Shown: positions 1 through 5,818 of the stretch, one piece after another
Numbering within the stretch: the stretch's first letter is position 1
Layout of the letters: each line of letters opens with the position of its first letter
Source of the DNA: Xanthobacteraceae bacterium
GTDB taxonomy: Bacteria; Pseudomonadota; Alphaproteobacteria; Rhizobiales; Xanthobacteraceae
Length of the DNA: 6,002 bases
Direction: 5' to 3'
NCBI GenBank assembly: GCA_030039655.1
Contig: JASHVC010000711.1
Location: forward strand, 1 to 6,002
Notes under the pieces: generated by a model
The model's database searches: none
Seen by the model: the letters and a program-made list of their open reading frames with translations, nothing else
What the model was told of the DNA's origin: nothing
Program-made: the position numbers and the translations under genes

Positions 1-803
1 TTGGCGATGATTGGTTGCGGCGTCGCGGCAGGCGCGAAGAACGCGTACCAGCTCGTGTCGTTGCCATACGCGACGCCAAGCTCATCGAATGTCGGCACAT
101 CGGGCAATTGCGTGGCGCGGGTCGGCCCCGACACTGCAAGGGCGCGCAATTTGCCGGCCTCGATCTGGCCGATCGAGCCGCCGAGCGTCGAGATCCACAT
201 GGAGACGAGGCCGGCGCTGACGTCGGTCACCGCCTGGCCGAAGGAATTATAGGGTACGTGTTGCAGCTTGATGCCGGTGACTTCGCTGAACAGCGTCGTC
301 GCCAGATGCCCGCTCGAGCCGACGCCGAGCGACGCGTAGGTCACCTCGCCGGGATGCGCTTTGGCGTAGTCGACGATGTCCTTGATCGAATGAAATGGCG
401 AGTTGGGCGCCACCATCAGCACGTCCTGTCCGGTTGCCACCAGAATGACGGGAGCGAAATTCTTCACCGGGTCGAAGCCGCGCGTGGGCGCGATGGTGAC
501 GTTGGCGGCGAGAAATTGGCCGCCGAAATTCATGGTGTAGCCGTCGGGCGCGGCCTGCGCCGCCACCTCCGAGCCGATATTGCCGCCGGCGCCGGGACGG
601 TTCTCGACGAAGACGGACTGGTGCCAGATTTCGCCGAGCTTCTGCGTGACAATACGGCCGAGCGTATCGATGCTGCCGCCGGGCGGAAACGGAATGATGA
701 GCCGTACCGAGCGATCGGGGTAAGTCTGCGCCCCCGCGCCATGGAGCCCGAGCAAAACGATGGCGCCGATGATGAAGGCGCGGAGCAAACAGATTAGGCT
801 CAC
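1..803 (-). CDS. Bug/TctC-family tripartite tricarboxylate transporter solute-binding protein, 3' end outside the window
   Basis: The frame is open from a GTG at 803 to the left edge, giving 267 codons; family members are usually about 320-330 residues, so roughly the last 55 are missing. The N-terminus reads as a Sec signal peptide: MSLICLLR, a hydrophobic stretch (FIIGAIVLLG), then GAGA followed by QTYPDRS, so cleavage near residue 25 and a periplasmic location are expected. Family hallmarks follow in order: IPFPPGGSIDTLGR (about 35-48), ENRPGAGGNIGSE (about 65-77), APDGYT, and YAFFAPAATPQPII near the visible end. A GGAGG at 810-814 lies 6 nt before the GTG; an overlapping TTG at 804-806 is a weaker start. 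These proteins capture small carboxylates or related compounds. Many are orphans without adjacent TctAB membrane genes, so the ligand cannot be read from sequence. It lies 69 bp downstream of the MFS gene on the same strand with no clear terminator between, so co-transcription is likely. Confidence 0.9.
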   Translation of the reverse strand, partial: MSLICLLRAFIIGAIVLLGLHGAGAQTYPDRSVRLIIPFPPGGSIDTLGRIVTQKLGEIWHQSVFVENRPGAGGNIGSEVAAQAAPDGYTMNFGGQFLAANVTIAPTRGFDPVKNFAPVILVATGQDVLMVAPNSPFHSIKDIVDYAKAHPGEVTYASLGVGSSGHLATTLFSEVTGIKLQHVPYNSFGQAVTDVSAGLVSMWISTLGGSIGQIEAGKLRALAVSGPTRATQLPDVPTFDELGVAYGNDTSWYAFFAPAATPQPIIA

Positions 804-872
804 CAATTTCCTCCCGACGATCACGTTCTGGTTTCGTAGCCGTAGAAGCTACCGCATGCGACCCCGATACCG

Positions 873-1988
873 CTATTGGGCTGGCGCCAATTGATCGCTG
901 GCGTGTTTGACGGTTGAGGACAACGCGACGATGACGAGCGCGCAGACCGCAACCGGCGCAAAGCCGGCGATGGGCAGATGCGTCAGGTCCCACAGCCAGC
1001 CACCCAACACCGAGAACGCCATGGCGCAGCTATAGCTGATGGTGAACATGCCGGCGGTGGTGCGATGGACGTCGTCGGGAGCGCTGAGAACAGACGGCAG
1101 CGCCAGCGCCAGGATCAGCGTGACCGCATTGGTGAAGCCCTGCATGCCGGCCCAGAATACGATCCAGCCGCCGCCCATGCTCATCATGGCGATAAGGCAG
1201 AGGAACGTTGCCAAGCCCGTCACGCAGAAGGCGGACGGCCGCCTCAACAGCTGATCGGCGAATCCGAGCAGCAAGAACGTGGCGGGCAGTTGCCCGACGT
1301 TGAGCGCCGTCAAGGCACTGCTCACAAGGTCCGGACGGCCGCGGGCGATCATGAAGTCGGGAAGAAACGCGTTGCTGACGAAGTAGATGGAATTGACGCT
1401 GCCGAGGATCAGGCCGAGCCGCCAGATGATTGCATTGCGCCAATCGGGCCACCAGCGGCGCTTGGCGAGTGTTTCGGCGCCTTTCACTGTGCCGGCGCGC
1501 GGCGCACAGAGCGCGACAAACAGCGCCGTGACCAAAACCGGCAGCGACCAGAATGCCAGGTCCAGCCGCCAGCTTTCACGCAGGAGCGGCAAGATGAGCG
1601 GGATGGTCAGAGCGACCGGGAGGATTTCGCCGATCAAGAGTCCGTTCGTGTAGATCGTGGTGGCGAGGCCGATGCGTTGCGGAAACCAGGATCGCACCAG
1701 CGGCGGCATGACCGTTTGCACGACGGCGACCCCGGCCCCCATGGCGATGGTGGATACAAAAACAAACGCCGCGTCCGCCGTCGCGCCGCGCGCCGCCGAC
1801 CCGGCGGCGGTGAGGAGCAAGCCAACCAGCAACGCCGGCACCATGCCGAAGCGGGCGATGATGAGCGCGCCCGGCACTGCGGCGATGGCGAACAGCATGG
1901 GGGGCAAGCTCGACAGCCAGCCGATGCCGGTTTCAGACAGATGCAGATCGGCATGAAGGCGCGGCACCACGGGCGGTATCGCCAACAC
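873..1988 (-). CDS. MFS transporter, CynX/NimT-like; the true N-terminus probably lies upstream
   Basis: The frame encodes 371 residues from a GTG at 1988 to a TAG at 873-875 and is made of hydrophobic helices broken by short basic loops, as in major facilitator superfamily carriers. The first visible part (IPPVVPRLHADLHLSETGIGWLSSLPP) matches the TM1-loop-TM2 pattern of the CynX/NimT group, where the periplasmic loop precedes a 'LLTSLP'-like TM2. A long polar linker (about residues 165-185, APRAGTVKGAETLAKRRWW) is the usual central loop. The late segment FTNAVTLILALALPSVLSA also suits this group. The substrate is unknown; relatives move cyanate, nitroimidazoles or organic anions. With the GTG start most of TM1 is lost. 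The open frame continues upstream to a stop at 2097-2099 and encodes the missing helix (RQRLTLIVLLWLSGACARL), but contains no ATG, GTG or TTG. An ATC at 2049-2051 sits where the start is expected. The gene is either translated from an unusual start or crippled. Confidence 0.85.
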   Translation of the reverse strand: MLAIPPVVPRLHADLHLSETGIGWLSSLPPMLFAIAAVPGALIIARFGMVPALLVGLLLTAAGSAARGATADAAFVFVSTIAMGAGVAVVQTVMPPLVRSWFPQRIGLATTIYTNGLLIGEILPVALTIPLILPLLRESWRLDLAFWSLPVLVTALFVALCAPRAGTVKGAETLAKRRWWPDWRNAIIWRLGLILGSVNSIYFVSNAFLPDFMIARGRPDLVSSALTALNVGQLPATFLLLGFADQLLRRPSAFCVTGLATFLCLIAMMSMGGGWIVFWAGMQGFTNAVTLILALALPSVLSAPDDVHRTTAGMFTISYSCAMAFSVLGGWLWDLTHLPIAGFAPVAVCALVIVALSSTVKHASDQLAPAQ

Positions 1989-2051
1989 GGTAAGCCGCGC
2001 GCATGCGCCGGAGAGCCAGAGCAGGACGATTAAGGTCAGACGCTGACGGAT

Positions 2052-2303
2052 GTTGGCTCTCTCGGCTTTTTGGTTTCGGCTTTTGGCGCTGTTATTTCAG
2101 TGCTTGCGAACGGAGCGCGAGATTACACGATCCGCCGCGGCGATGAACCCGACTGCAAAGCGCTGCCACTCTGCGCAAATCTGTGTTGACGAAATGTGCG
2201 TGGCTTGAGACATGGTGATAGACCAGTGCCGACTGTTGCCGCTTCTCGAGAAACGGCGCAATAAGCGCCGCGGCGGTCAACTCGAAAACATGAGCATAAG
2301 CAA
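2052..2303. promoter_or_regulatory. Divergent intergenic region between the MFS and aldo/keto reductase genes
   Basis: About 250 bp separates the two divergent genes, so it must hold the promoters of both unless one is read from further away. I see no convincing gene: the open frames here lack family resemblance and run antisense into the reductase. A TTGACG at 2186-2191 is a fair -35 for plus-strand transcription, but the spacing downstream shows no good TATAAT-like partner. A perfect 6-bp-arm inverted repeat occurs at 2254-2270. The minus-strand side carries GAGAGAG (2057-2063), a purine-rich stretch that could be the ribosome binding site for the longer form of the MFS protein. Promoter positions are not assigned. 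Confidence 0.4.
2254..2270. repeat. Perfect inverted repeat 34 bp before the aldo/keto reductase start
   Basis: CGGCGC (2254-2259) and GCGCCG (2265-2270) are exact reverse complements around AATAA. In RNA this would be a six-pair GC-rich hairpin with a 5-nt loop in the probable leader of the reductase mRNA. It could be an operator, a leader stem or chance in GC-rich DNA. There is no following U-run, so it is not a normal intrinsic terminator. Confidence 0.35.
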
Positions 2304-3302
2304 ATGGCAAAAGGGAAAAGCCTGCCGGCGCGGTCGCTCGGCTCCTCCGGCATCAGCGTGTCTGCAATTGGGCTCGGCTGCATGTCGCTTTCCGGCACTT
2401 ATGGCATGAGCAATGATGACGAGGGCATCGCGCTCATTCGCGAGGCACTCGATCAGGGCATTACGTTCCTCGACACCTCGGACGCCTATGGGAAGGGACA
2501 CAACGAGGAACTGGTCGGCAAGGCCATTGCGGGGCGGCGCAACGAACTGGTGCTGGCGACGAAATTCGGCAACGTGGGAGGCGGCGGCGGCAAGGTCGCG
2601 GATGGCCGGCCCGAATACGTGGCGAGCGCATGCGAGGCGAGCCTCAAGCGCTTGGGCGTCGACACCATCGATGTTTATTACCAGCACCGCATCGATCCCG
2701 ACGTGCCGATCGAAGAAACCGTTGGCGCTATGGCGCGGCTGGTCGAACAGGGCAAAGTTCGCACGCTGGGTCTGAGCGAAGCGCGCCCTGAGACCATTCG
2801 TCGCGCGCACAAGGTTCACCCGATCGCCGCCGTGCAAAACGAGTTCTCTTTGCTCTACCGGGTTGAGGCCGAAGAGACCTTGAAGACGACCCGCGAACTC
2901 AAGATCGGGTTTGTGGCCTATTCGCCGCTCGGGCGGGGACTGATGACCGGCGTCCTGGACGATCCGAAGGGCATGAGCGATGCCGACACGCGGCGCCGGC
3001 ATCCGCGCTTCGCCGCCGAGAATGTTTCGCACAACGTGGCGCTGGTCCGCAGCCTCGAAGAAATAGCGCGCGAGCGGCATTGTACGCTTGGCCAGCTCGC
3101 GCTGGCGTGGTTATTGGCGCGAGGCGACGACATCGTGCCTATTCCGGGGACGAAGCGGAAGGAAAGACTGCTTGAGAACATCGGCGCGCTTTCCGTCAAA
3201 CTGACCGCTGACGACCTCGCGCAGATTTCCGACTCAATTCCGGTAGGCGCCGCGGCCGGGCTGCGTTATCCCGAGGGGCTGATGAAGAGCCTCTATCTGT
3301 AA
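2304..3302 (+). CDS. Aldo/keto reductase (AKR13/YakC-like), NADP(H)-dependent oxidoreductase
   Basis: This 332-residue protein has the usual length for a cytosolic (alpha/beta)8-barrel aldo/keto reductase. The N-terminal beta-hairpin and first strand read [21 protein letters not shown] (10-30), typical of the family. The catalytic tetrad is complete: Asp57 and Tyr62 in FLDTSDAYG, Lys87 in LATKFG, and His128 in YYQHR; the YYQHR form is typical of the AKR13/YakC group. The NADPH-binding segment [11 protein letters not shown] is at 282-292. It should reduce aldehydes or ketones, or oxidise the corresponding alcohols, with NADP(H); the physiological substrate cannot be told from sequence. The ATG at 2304 gives the standard family N-terminus, though the Shine-Dalgarno sequence is weak (ATAAGC). 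It is divergent from the MFS gene and convergent with marR, and so is probably transcribed alone. Confidence 0.95.
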   Translation: MAKGKSLPARSLGSSGISVSAIGLGCMSLSGTYGMSNDDEGIALIREALDQGITFLDTSDAYGKGHNEELVGKAIAGRRNELVLATKFGNVGGGGGKVADGRPEYVASACEASLKRLGVDTIDVYYQHRIDPDVPIEETVGAMARLVEQGKVRTLGLSEARPETIRRAHKVHPIAAVQNEFSLLYRVEAEETLKTTRELKIGFVAYSPLGRGLMTGVLDDPKGMSDADTRRRHPRFAAENVSHNVALVRSLEEIARERHCTLGQLALAWLLARGDDIVPIPGTKRKERLLENIGALSVKLTADDLAQISDSIPVGAAAGLRYPEGLMKSLYL

Positions 3303-3573
3303 CGGACGTTTTTCCGGCTCGGCCATGCAGGATCGCCAATGCAAACAAGAAAACTTGGCCGTAGAGAATGGTCCGTGAGGCGATCGCCGAAACGATCACG
3401 ATTATCATCACCACCGGCGTCACAATCACCTGCAGAACATCGAGACCGTCTGCATCGTGGAGTCCCGGGAATTGGACGGCATGAAGCTTAGCGTCTGGTT
3501 TCGACAACGTTTATGACTTGATCGAGAACCCAATGCCGTGTTGCTGAATATGTCGAGCAGGATGCACGCCGGA
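3303..3573. other. Convergent intergenic gap between the aldo/keto reductase and marR genes
   Basis: The two flanking genes converge here, so terminators are expected, but I find no strong GC stem followed by a T-run on either strand. CGGA/TCCG around 3303-3316 flanks five Ts but is only a 4-bp arm. GGCGATCGCC at 3379-3388 is a perfect 10-bp palindrome of unknown role. A small open frame whose first residues resemble an aldo/keto reductase starts at 3339. On the minus strand a TTG-started frame (3507 down) has a hydrophobic stretch but runs antisense into the reductase gene. Nothing else is recognised. Confidence 0.4.
3339..3491 (+). pseudogene. Possible relic of a second aldo/keto reductase N-terminus
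   Basis: A 50-codon frame begins MQTRKLGRREWSV, which strongly resembles the canonical start of aldo/keto reductases (M-x-x-R-x-L-G-R-x-G-x-x-V-S). An AGGA at 3329-3332 lies 6 nt before the ATG. After about residue 13 the similarity ends and the frame becomes Arg/Ser/Pro-rich (RRSPKRSRLSSPPASQ) until a TAG at 3489-3491, as out-of-frame GC-rich DNA would. It lies 36 bp after an intact reductase gene, so a decayed tandem copy is conceivable. The match covers only eight to thirteen residues, so coincidence is not excluded. I would not treat it as a functional gene. Confidence 0.25.
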
Positions 3574-4143
3574 TCAGCTGTGCGTTTTGTTCTTAAGAGC
3601 ATGTAGATCGGCGGTGCGAGTAGCTTGCGATGCGTGGGCAATGATAAGGCGAAAAAACCGCTGTGCCGAGGTCATGTCGCTATAGGTAACGTGGGCGAAC
3701 AGCGCCTCATTGACCTCCCGCAGGAGGGGAGCTAATCGATTGAGGAGCGTATGGCCCTTATCGGTCAGCTGGACCTCAGCCTCACGTCTATCCAGGTTGC
3801 TCTTTCGCTTGCGCACGAAACCTGCCCGCTCGAGCTTGCCAAGCTCGGCCGTCACGTGCGCCGCGGCGACGTGCAAATGCTCCGCGAGGTCGCGTACGCG
3901 CGTGTGGGCGCGACGTTGACAATACCAAAGGCCAAGCATCACCGAGTGTTCTGCAACGCTCAGGCCGATATTGTCGGCAAGCCGCCGCCGGAGCTGACGC
4001 ATTAGGGCGCTCGCGGCGCTGAAGTCGGAAATGAACTCGCGTAATGCGGTGTCTTCGGGCGCAAGACGCGCCACCTTCCCTTCTCGCCGTCTGGTTTTCC
4101 CGGCGGCGCCCGAAGCCTGCGATCGACCAGTCTTCGTCGTCAT
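3574..4143 (-). CDS. MarR-family transcriptional regulator
   Basis: The 189-residue product is a winged-helix DNA-binding protein of the MarR type, expected to act as a dimer in the cytoplasm. A basic N-terminal tail (about 1-25, with TGRSQASG and KTRRREGK) precedes a dimerisation helix (about 33-60). The domain includes the segment LSVAEHSVMLGLW (61-73), the DNA-recognition helix region RVRDLAEHLHVAAAHVTAELGKLERAGFV (about 82-110), and the wing KSNLDRREAEVQLTDKG (114-130) with the D-R-R signature. A C-terminal helix completes the dimer interface. The length exceeds the usual 140-150 residues mainly through the basic N-terminal tail. The ATG at 4141-4143 has an excellent AAGGAG (4150-4155) 6 nt upstream. 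The gene is divergent from the HpaB-like hydroxylase, a common arrangement for MarR repressors of aromatic catabolism that release DNA on binding a phenolic ligand. Control of the neighbour is inference from position and the repeats between the genes. Confidence 0.93.
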   Translation of the reverse strand: MTTKTGRSQASGAAGKTRRREGKVARLAPEDTALREFISDFSAASALMRQLRRRLADNIGLSVAEHSVMLGLWYCQRRAHTRVRDLAEHLHVAAAHVTAELGKLERAGFVRKRKSNLDRREAEVQLTDKGHTLLNRLAPLLREVNEALFAHVTYSDMTSAQRFFRLIIAHASQATRTADLHALKNKTHS

Positions 4144-4191
4144 GGCCTTCTCCTTGGGAATCGCTCACCGCTCGGCGAAATGCAAATCCAG

Positions 4192-4220
4192 GATAGCAAT
4201 GTCCCATAGCTAATGCTATC
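4192..4220. promoter_or_regulatory. Candidate MarR operator: ATAGC/GCTAT inverted-repeat cluster
   Basis: Between the divergent marR and hydroxylase genes lie three copies of one 5-bp half-site: ATAGC at 4193-4197 and 4206-4210, and its reverse complement GCTAT at 4215-4219. The inner pair forms a 14-bp palindrome ATAGC-TAAT-GCTAT. The outer pair extends to GATAGCA (4192-4198) and TGCTATC (4214-4220), a 7-bp inverted repeat with centres 22 bp apart, about two helical turns. Palindromes of this size and position are typical of MarR-family binding sites. The location, 34 bp before the preferred hydroxylase start and about 50 bp before marR, would let one protein control both genes. Confidence 0.55.
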
Positions 4221-4243
4221 ATGAAGCACTATGGATTGCGAGC

Positions 4244-4247
4244 GAGG
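4244..4247 (+). promoter_or_regulatory. Ribosome binding site supporting the 4254 start of the hydroxylase
   Basis: GAGG at 4244-4247 ends 6 nt before the ATG at 4254. The upstream ATG at 4221 directly abuts the inverted repeat (TGCTATC) and has no purine-rich sequence before it, and the ATG at 4248 touches the GAGG. This favours translation from 4254 and leaves the repeat cluster outside the coding region. Confidence 0.5.
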
Positions 4248-4253
4248 ATGGTC

Positions 4254-5729
4254 ATGCTGCGCAGCGGTGCCGAATACTTGGAAGGTCTCAGAGATGGCCG
4301 CAGGGTGTATCTCGGCGGCGAACTGATACGTGACGTGACACAGCATCCGGCGTTCCGCAACAGCGCACATTCATTTGCTGAACTTTTCGATCGCAAGCGT
4401 TCTGCCGAATACGTGGAGAAGATGTCGTTCGAAGAGAACGGTCAACGCTATCCGATTTGGTTTCTGCTGCCCAAAACCAAGGAAGACCTTCGGCGTCGGC
4501 GCGAAGGGCACCGCCATGTCGCGCGTTGGACCCATGGATTGCTGGGCCGTTCCCCCGATCACGTTGCAAGCTTCGTGGCGGGCCTTGCGCTGCAGCCGGC
4601 CCTGTTCGAGGCCAATCGTAAAGGCTTCGGCGACAACCTGGTGGGCTTTTATCGCCATCTGCGCGAGCGCGACCTTTACGCCAGTTATGTCGTGATCGGT
4701 CCGCAAGGAACGCGCAATCCCGATCTCTACCAACGTCAAGTCAAGAAGGTTCCTGCCCTGCAGGTTACCGAGGAGAACGATCGCGGTATCGTGCTCAACG
4801 GTATGAAGATTTTGGGCACCGGCGCCGTGTTCTCCGACGTGATTTGGGTCGGCAATCTCCTGCCACTTGCGCCCGATCAGAAACTGCAGGCGGTCACATG
4901 CGCACTGTCCGCCGGCACTCCCGGCCTGTCGATCTGGGCGCGCAAGTCATTCGAGCGTTATGCGGTCAGTCCGGTCGATAGCCCGTTCTCTTCACGTTTC
5001 GACGAATCCGACGCGACCGTGGTGTTCGAAGACGTCGAGGTCCCGTGGGAGCGCGTATTCTTGCTCGACGATCCACAAGTATCGCGAGAGATGTATTTCA
5101 GCACGCCGTCTCACGTGATGGGCAACCATCAGTCCCTTGTACGTTTTCACGAGAAGCTTCGGTTCATGCTCGGCATCGCCTACAAAGCCGCGGAGTTGAA
5201 CGATGTCGTCCATGTTCCGGCCGTGCGTGAAACGCTGTCGAAGCTGGCCGCCGCCGAGGCCGGCTTCGGCGGCATGATCTCCGGGTCGATTGAGGACGCC
5301 GAATCGATCCCCGAGGGCTTCGTTCACGTCAACCGGCGCGAGCTGTATGCCGCGCTGTTATGGTGCACCAACAATTACGCAGGTATCGCCGAAACCGTCA
5401 GGGAGCTTCTCGGGGCCGGTCCGTTTCAGATGCCTGCAGACTCGTCCTTCCTGTCGGACGCCTATCTCCGCGAAGTGTTCGACACCTACTGGGCCGGTCC
5501 GGCAGGAACCGCCGAAGACCGCCTGCGCTTCATGAAGCTCGCCTGGGATTACCTAGGCTCCGAGCTCGCAAGCCGTCACGCCCAGTATGAGAAATTCTAC
5601 GCCGGACCGCAGTTTGTCCATGCCTTCTATAATTTCGGCAATGCTCCCTGGCGGGATCTGAAGGCGCCGGTGGAAGAAGTGATGGCACAGTTGCCGCTGC
5701 CTTCGGTCGCCCGTCCTGCGGCCGAGTGA
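4254..5729 (+). CDS. HpaB-family FADH2-dependent aromatic monooxygenase, large component (4-hydroxyphenylacetate 3-hydroxylase-like)
   Basis: The 491-residue product (502 from the alternative ATG at 4221) aligns over its length with the large component of two-component flavin hydroxylases of the acyl-CoA-dehydrogenase fold, such as E. coli HpaB. The N-terminal signature is RSGAEYLEGLRDGR with DVTQHPAFRN; the middle signature is SSRFDESDATVVFEDVEVPWERV; the C-terminal one is LAWDYLGSELASRH with YEKFYAG. Such enzymes hydroxylate phenols ortho to the OH using O2 and FADH2 from a separate reductase, which is not in this window. From known HpaB structures, the substrate hydroxyl is held by Arg, Tyr and His. 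Here the Arg is kept (Arg99), but the Tyr position of GRxPDY is His103 and the His position of LYxxH is Tyr145, so the substrate is probably not 4-hydroxyphenylacetate. The cysteines are not arranged as in the iron-sulfur 4-hydroxybutyryl-CoA dehydratase branch. I chose the 4254 start for its GAGG and because family members begin near RSGAEY. A decarboxylase gene follows 89 bp downstream. Confidence 0.9.
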   Translation: MLRSGAEYLEGLRDGRRVYLGGELIRDVTQHPAFRNSAHSFAELFDRKRSAEYVEKMSFEENGQRYPIWFLLPKTKEDLRRRREGHRHVARWTHGLLGRSPDHVASFVAGLALQPALFEANRKGFGDNLVGFYRHLRERDLYASYVVIGPQGTRNPDLYQRQVKKVPALQVTEENDRGIVLNGMKILGTGAVFSDVIWVGNLLPLAPDQKLQAVTCALSAGTPGLSIWARKSFERYAVSPVDSPFSSRFDESDATVVFEDVEVPWERVFLLDDPQVSREMYFSTPSHVMGNHQSLVRFHEKLRFMLGIAYKAAELNDVVHVPAVRETLSKLAAAEAGFGGMISGSIEDAESIPEGFVHVNRRELYAALLWCTNNYAGIAETVRELLGAGPFQMPADSSFLSDAYLREVFDTYWAGPAGTAEDRLRFMKLAWDYLGSELASRHAQYEKFYAGPQFVHAFYNFGNAPWRDLKAPVEEVMAQLPLPSVARPAAE

Positions 5730-5755
5730 TGCGTGTCGACGGTCCCGCCGGCTTC

Positions 5756-5766
5756 AGTATACAATG
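5756..5766. promoter_or_regulatory. GTATAC palindrome before the UbiD-family gene, weak operator candidate
   Basis: AGTATACAATG at 5756-5766 contains the palindrome GTATAC in an A/T-rich patch within GC-rich DNA, 53 bp before the decarboxylase start. TNGTATACNA-type sites are known for the FCD branch of GntR regulators, and ATACAAT could also serve as a -10 element. Only one six-base palindrome is present, so this is a weak call. Confidence 0.2.
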
Positions 5767-5818
5767 TCACACTCGCCGTACGTCTTCTCGTCCGTCTTAG
5801 AACATCGAGGATCCTTCC

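Noticed and set aside
15..797. Long plus-strand open frame of 260 codons
   Set aside because: It is antisense to the Bug-family gene, which has a signal peptide and family motifs; the product is Arg/Asp/Gly-rich with no fold-like pattern, typical of the shadow of a high-GC gene.
978..2033. Plus-strand open frame of 351 codons opposite the MFS gene
   Set aside because: The product is highly polar with runs of Arg, Gln, Asp and His and no recognisable motifs; it is the antisense shadow of hydrophobic MFS codons.
2186..2220. TTGACG as the -35 of a sigma70 promoter for the reductase
   Set aside because: No acceptable -10 hexamer lies at 16-18 bp spacing (GACATG at 17), so I did not call a promoter.
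2277..3080. Minus-strand open frame of 267 codons opposite the aldo/keto reductase
   Set aside because: The plus strand carries a complete catalytic tetrad and cofactor motif; the antisense frame has no family features.
3303..3316. CGGA/TCCG with five Ts as a terminator for the reductase
   Set aside because: The stem is only 4 bp and the T-run lies in the loop rather than after the stem.
3196..3507. Minus-strand TTG-started frame with a hydrophobic stretch (VVMIIVIVSAIAS, then VFLFALAIL)
   Set aside because: It could be a small membrane protein, but it has no ribosome binding site that I can see, overlaps the end of the reductase gene antisense by about 100 bp, and ends in low-complexity Arg-rich sequence.
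4221..4253. Hydroxylase start at the first ATG (4221)
   Set aside because: No Shine-Dalgarno precedes it and it directly abuts the inverted repeat; homologous proteins begin near RSGAEY, matching the ATG at 4254 with GAGG 6 nt upstream. It remains a possible alternative.
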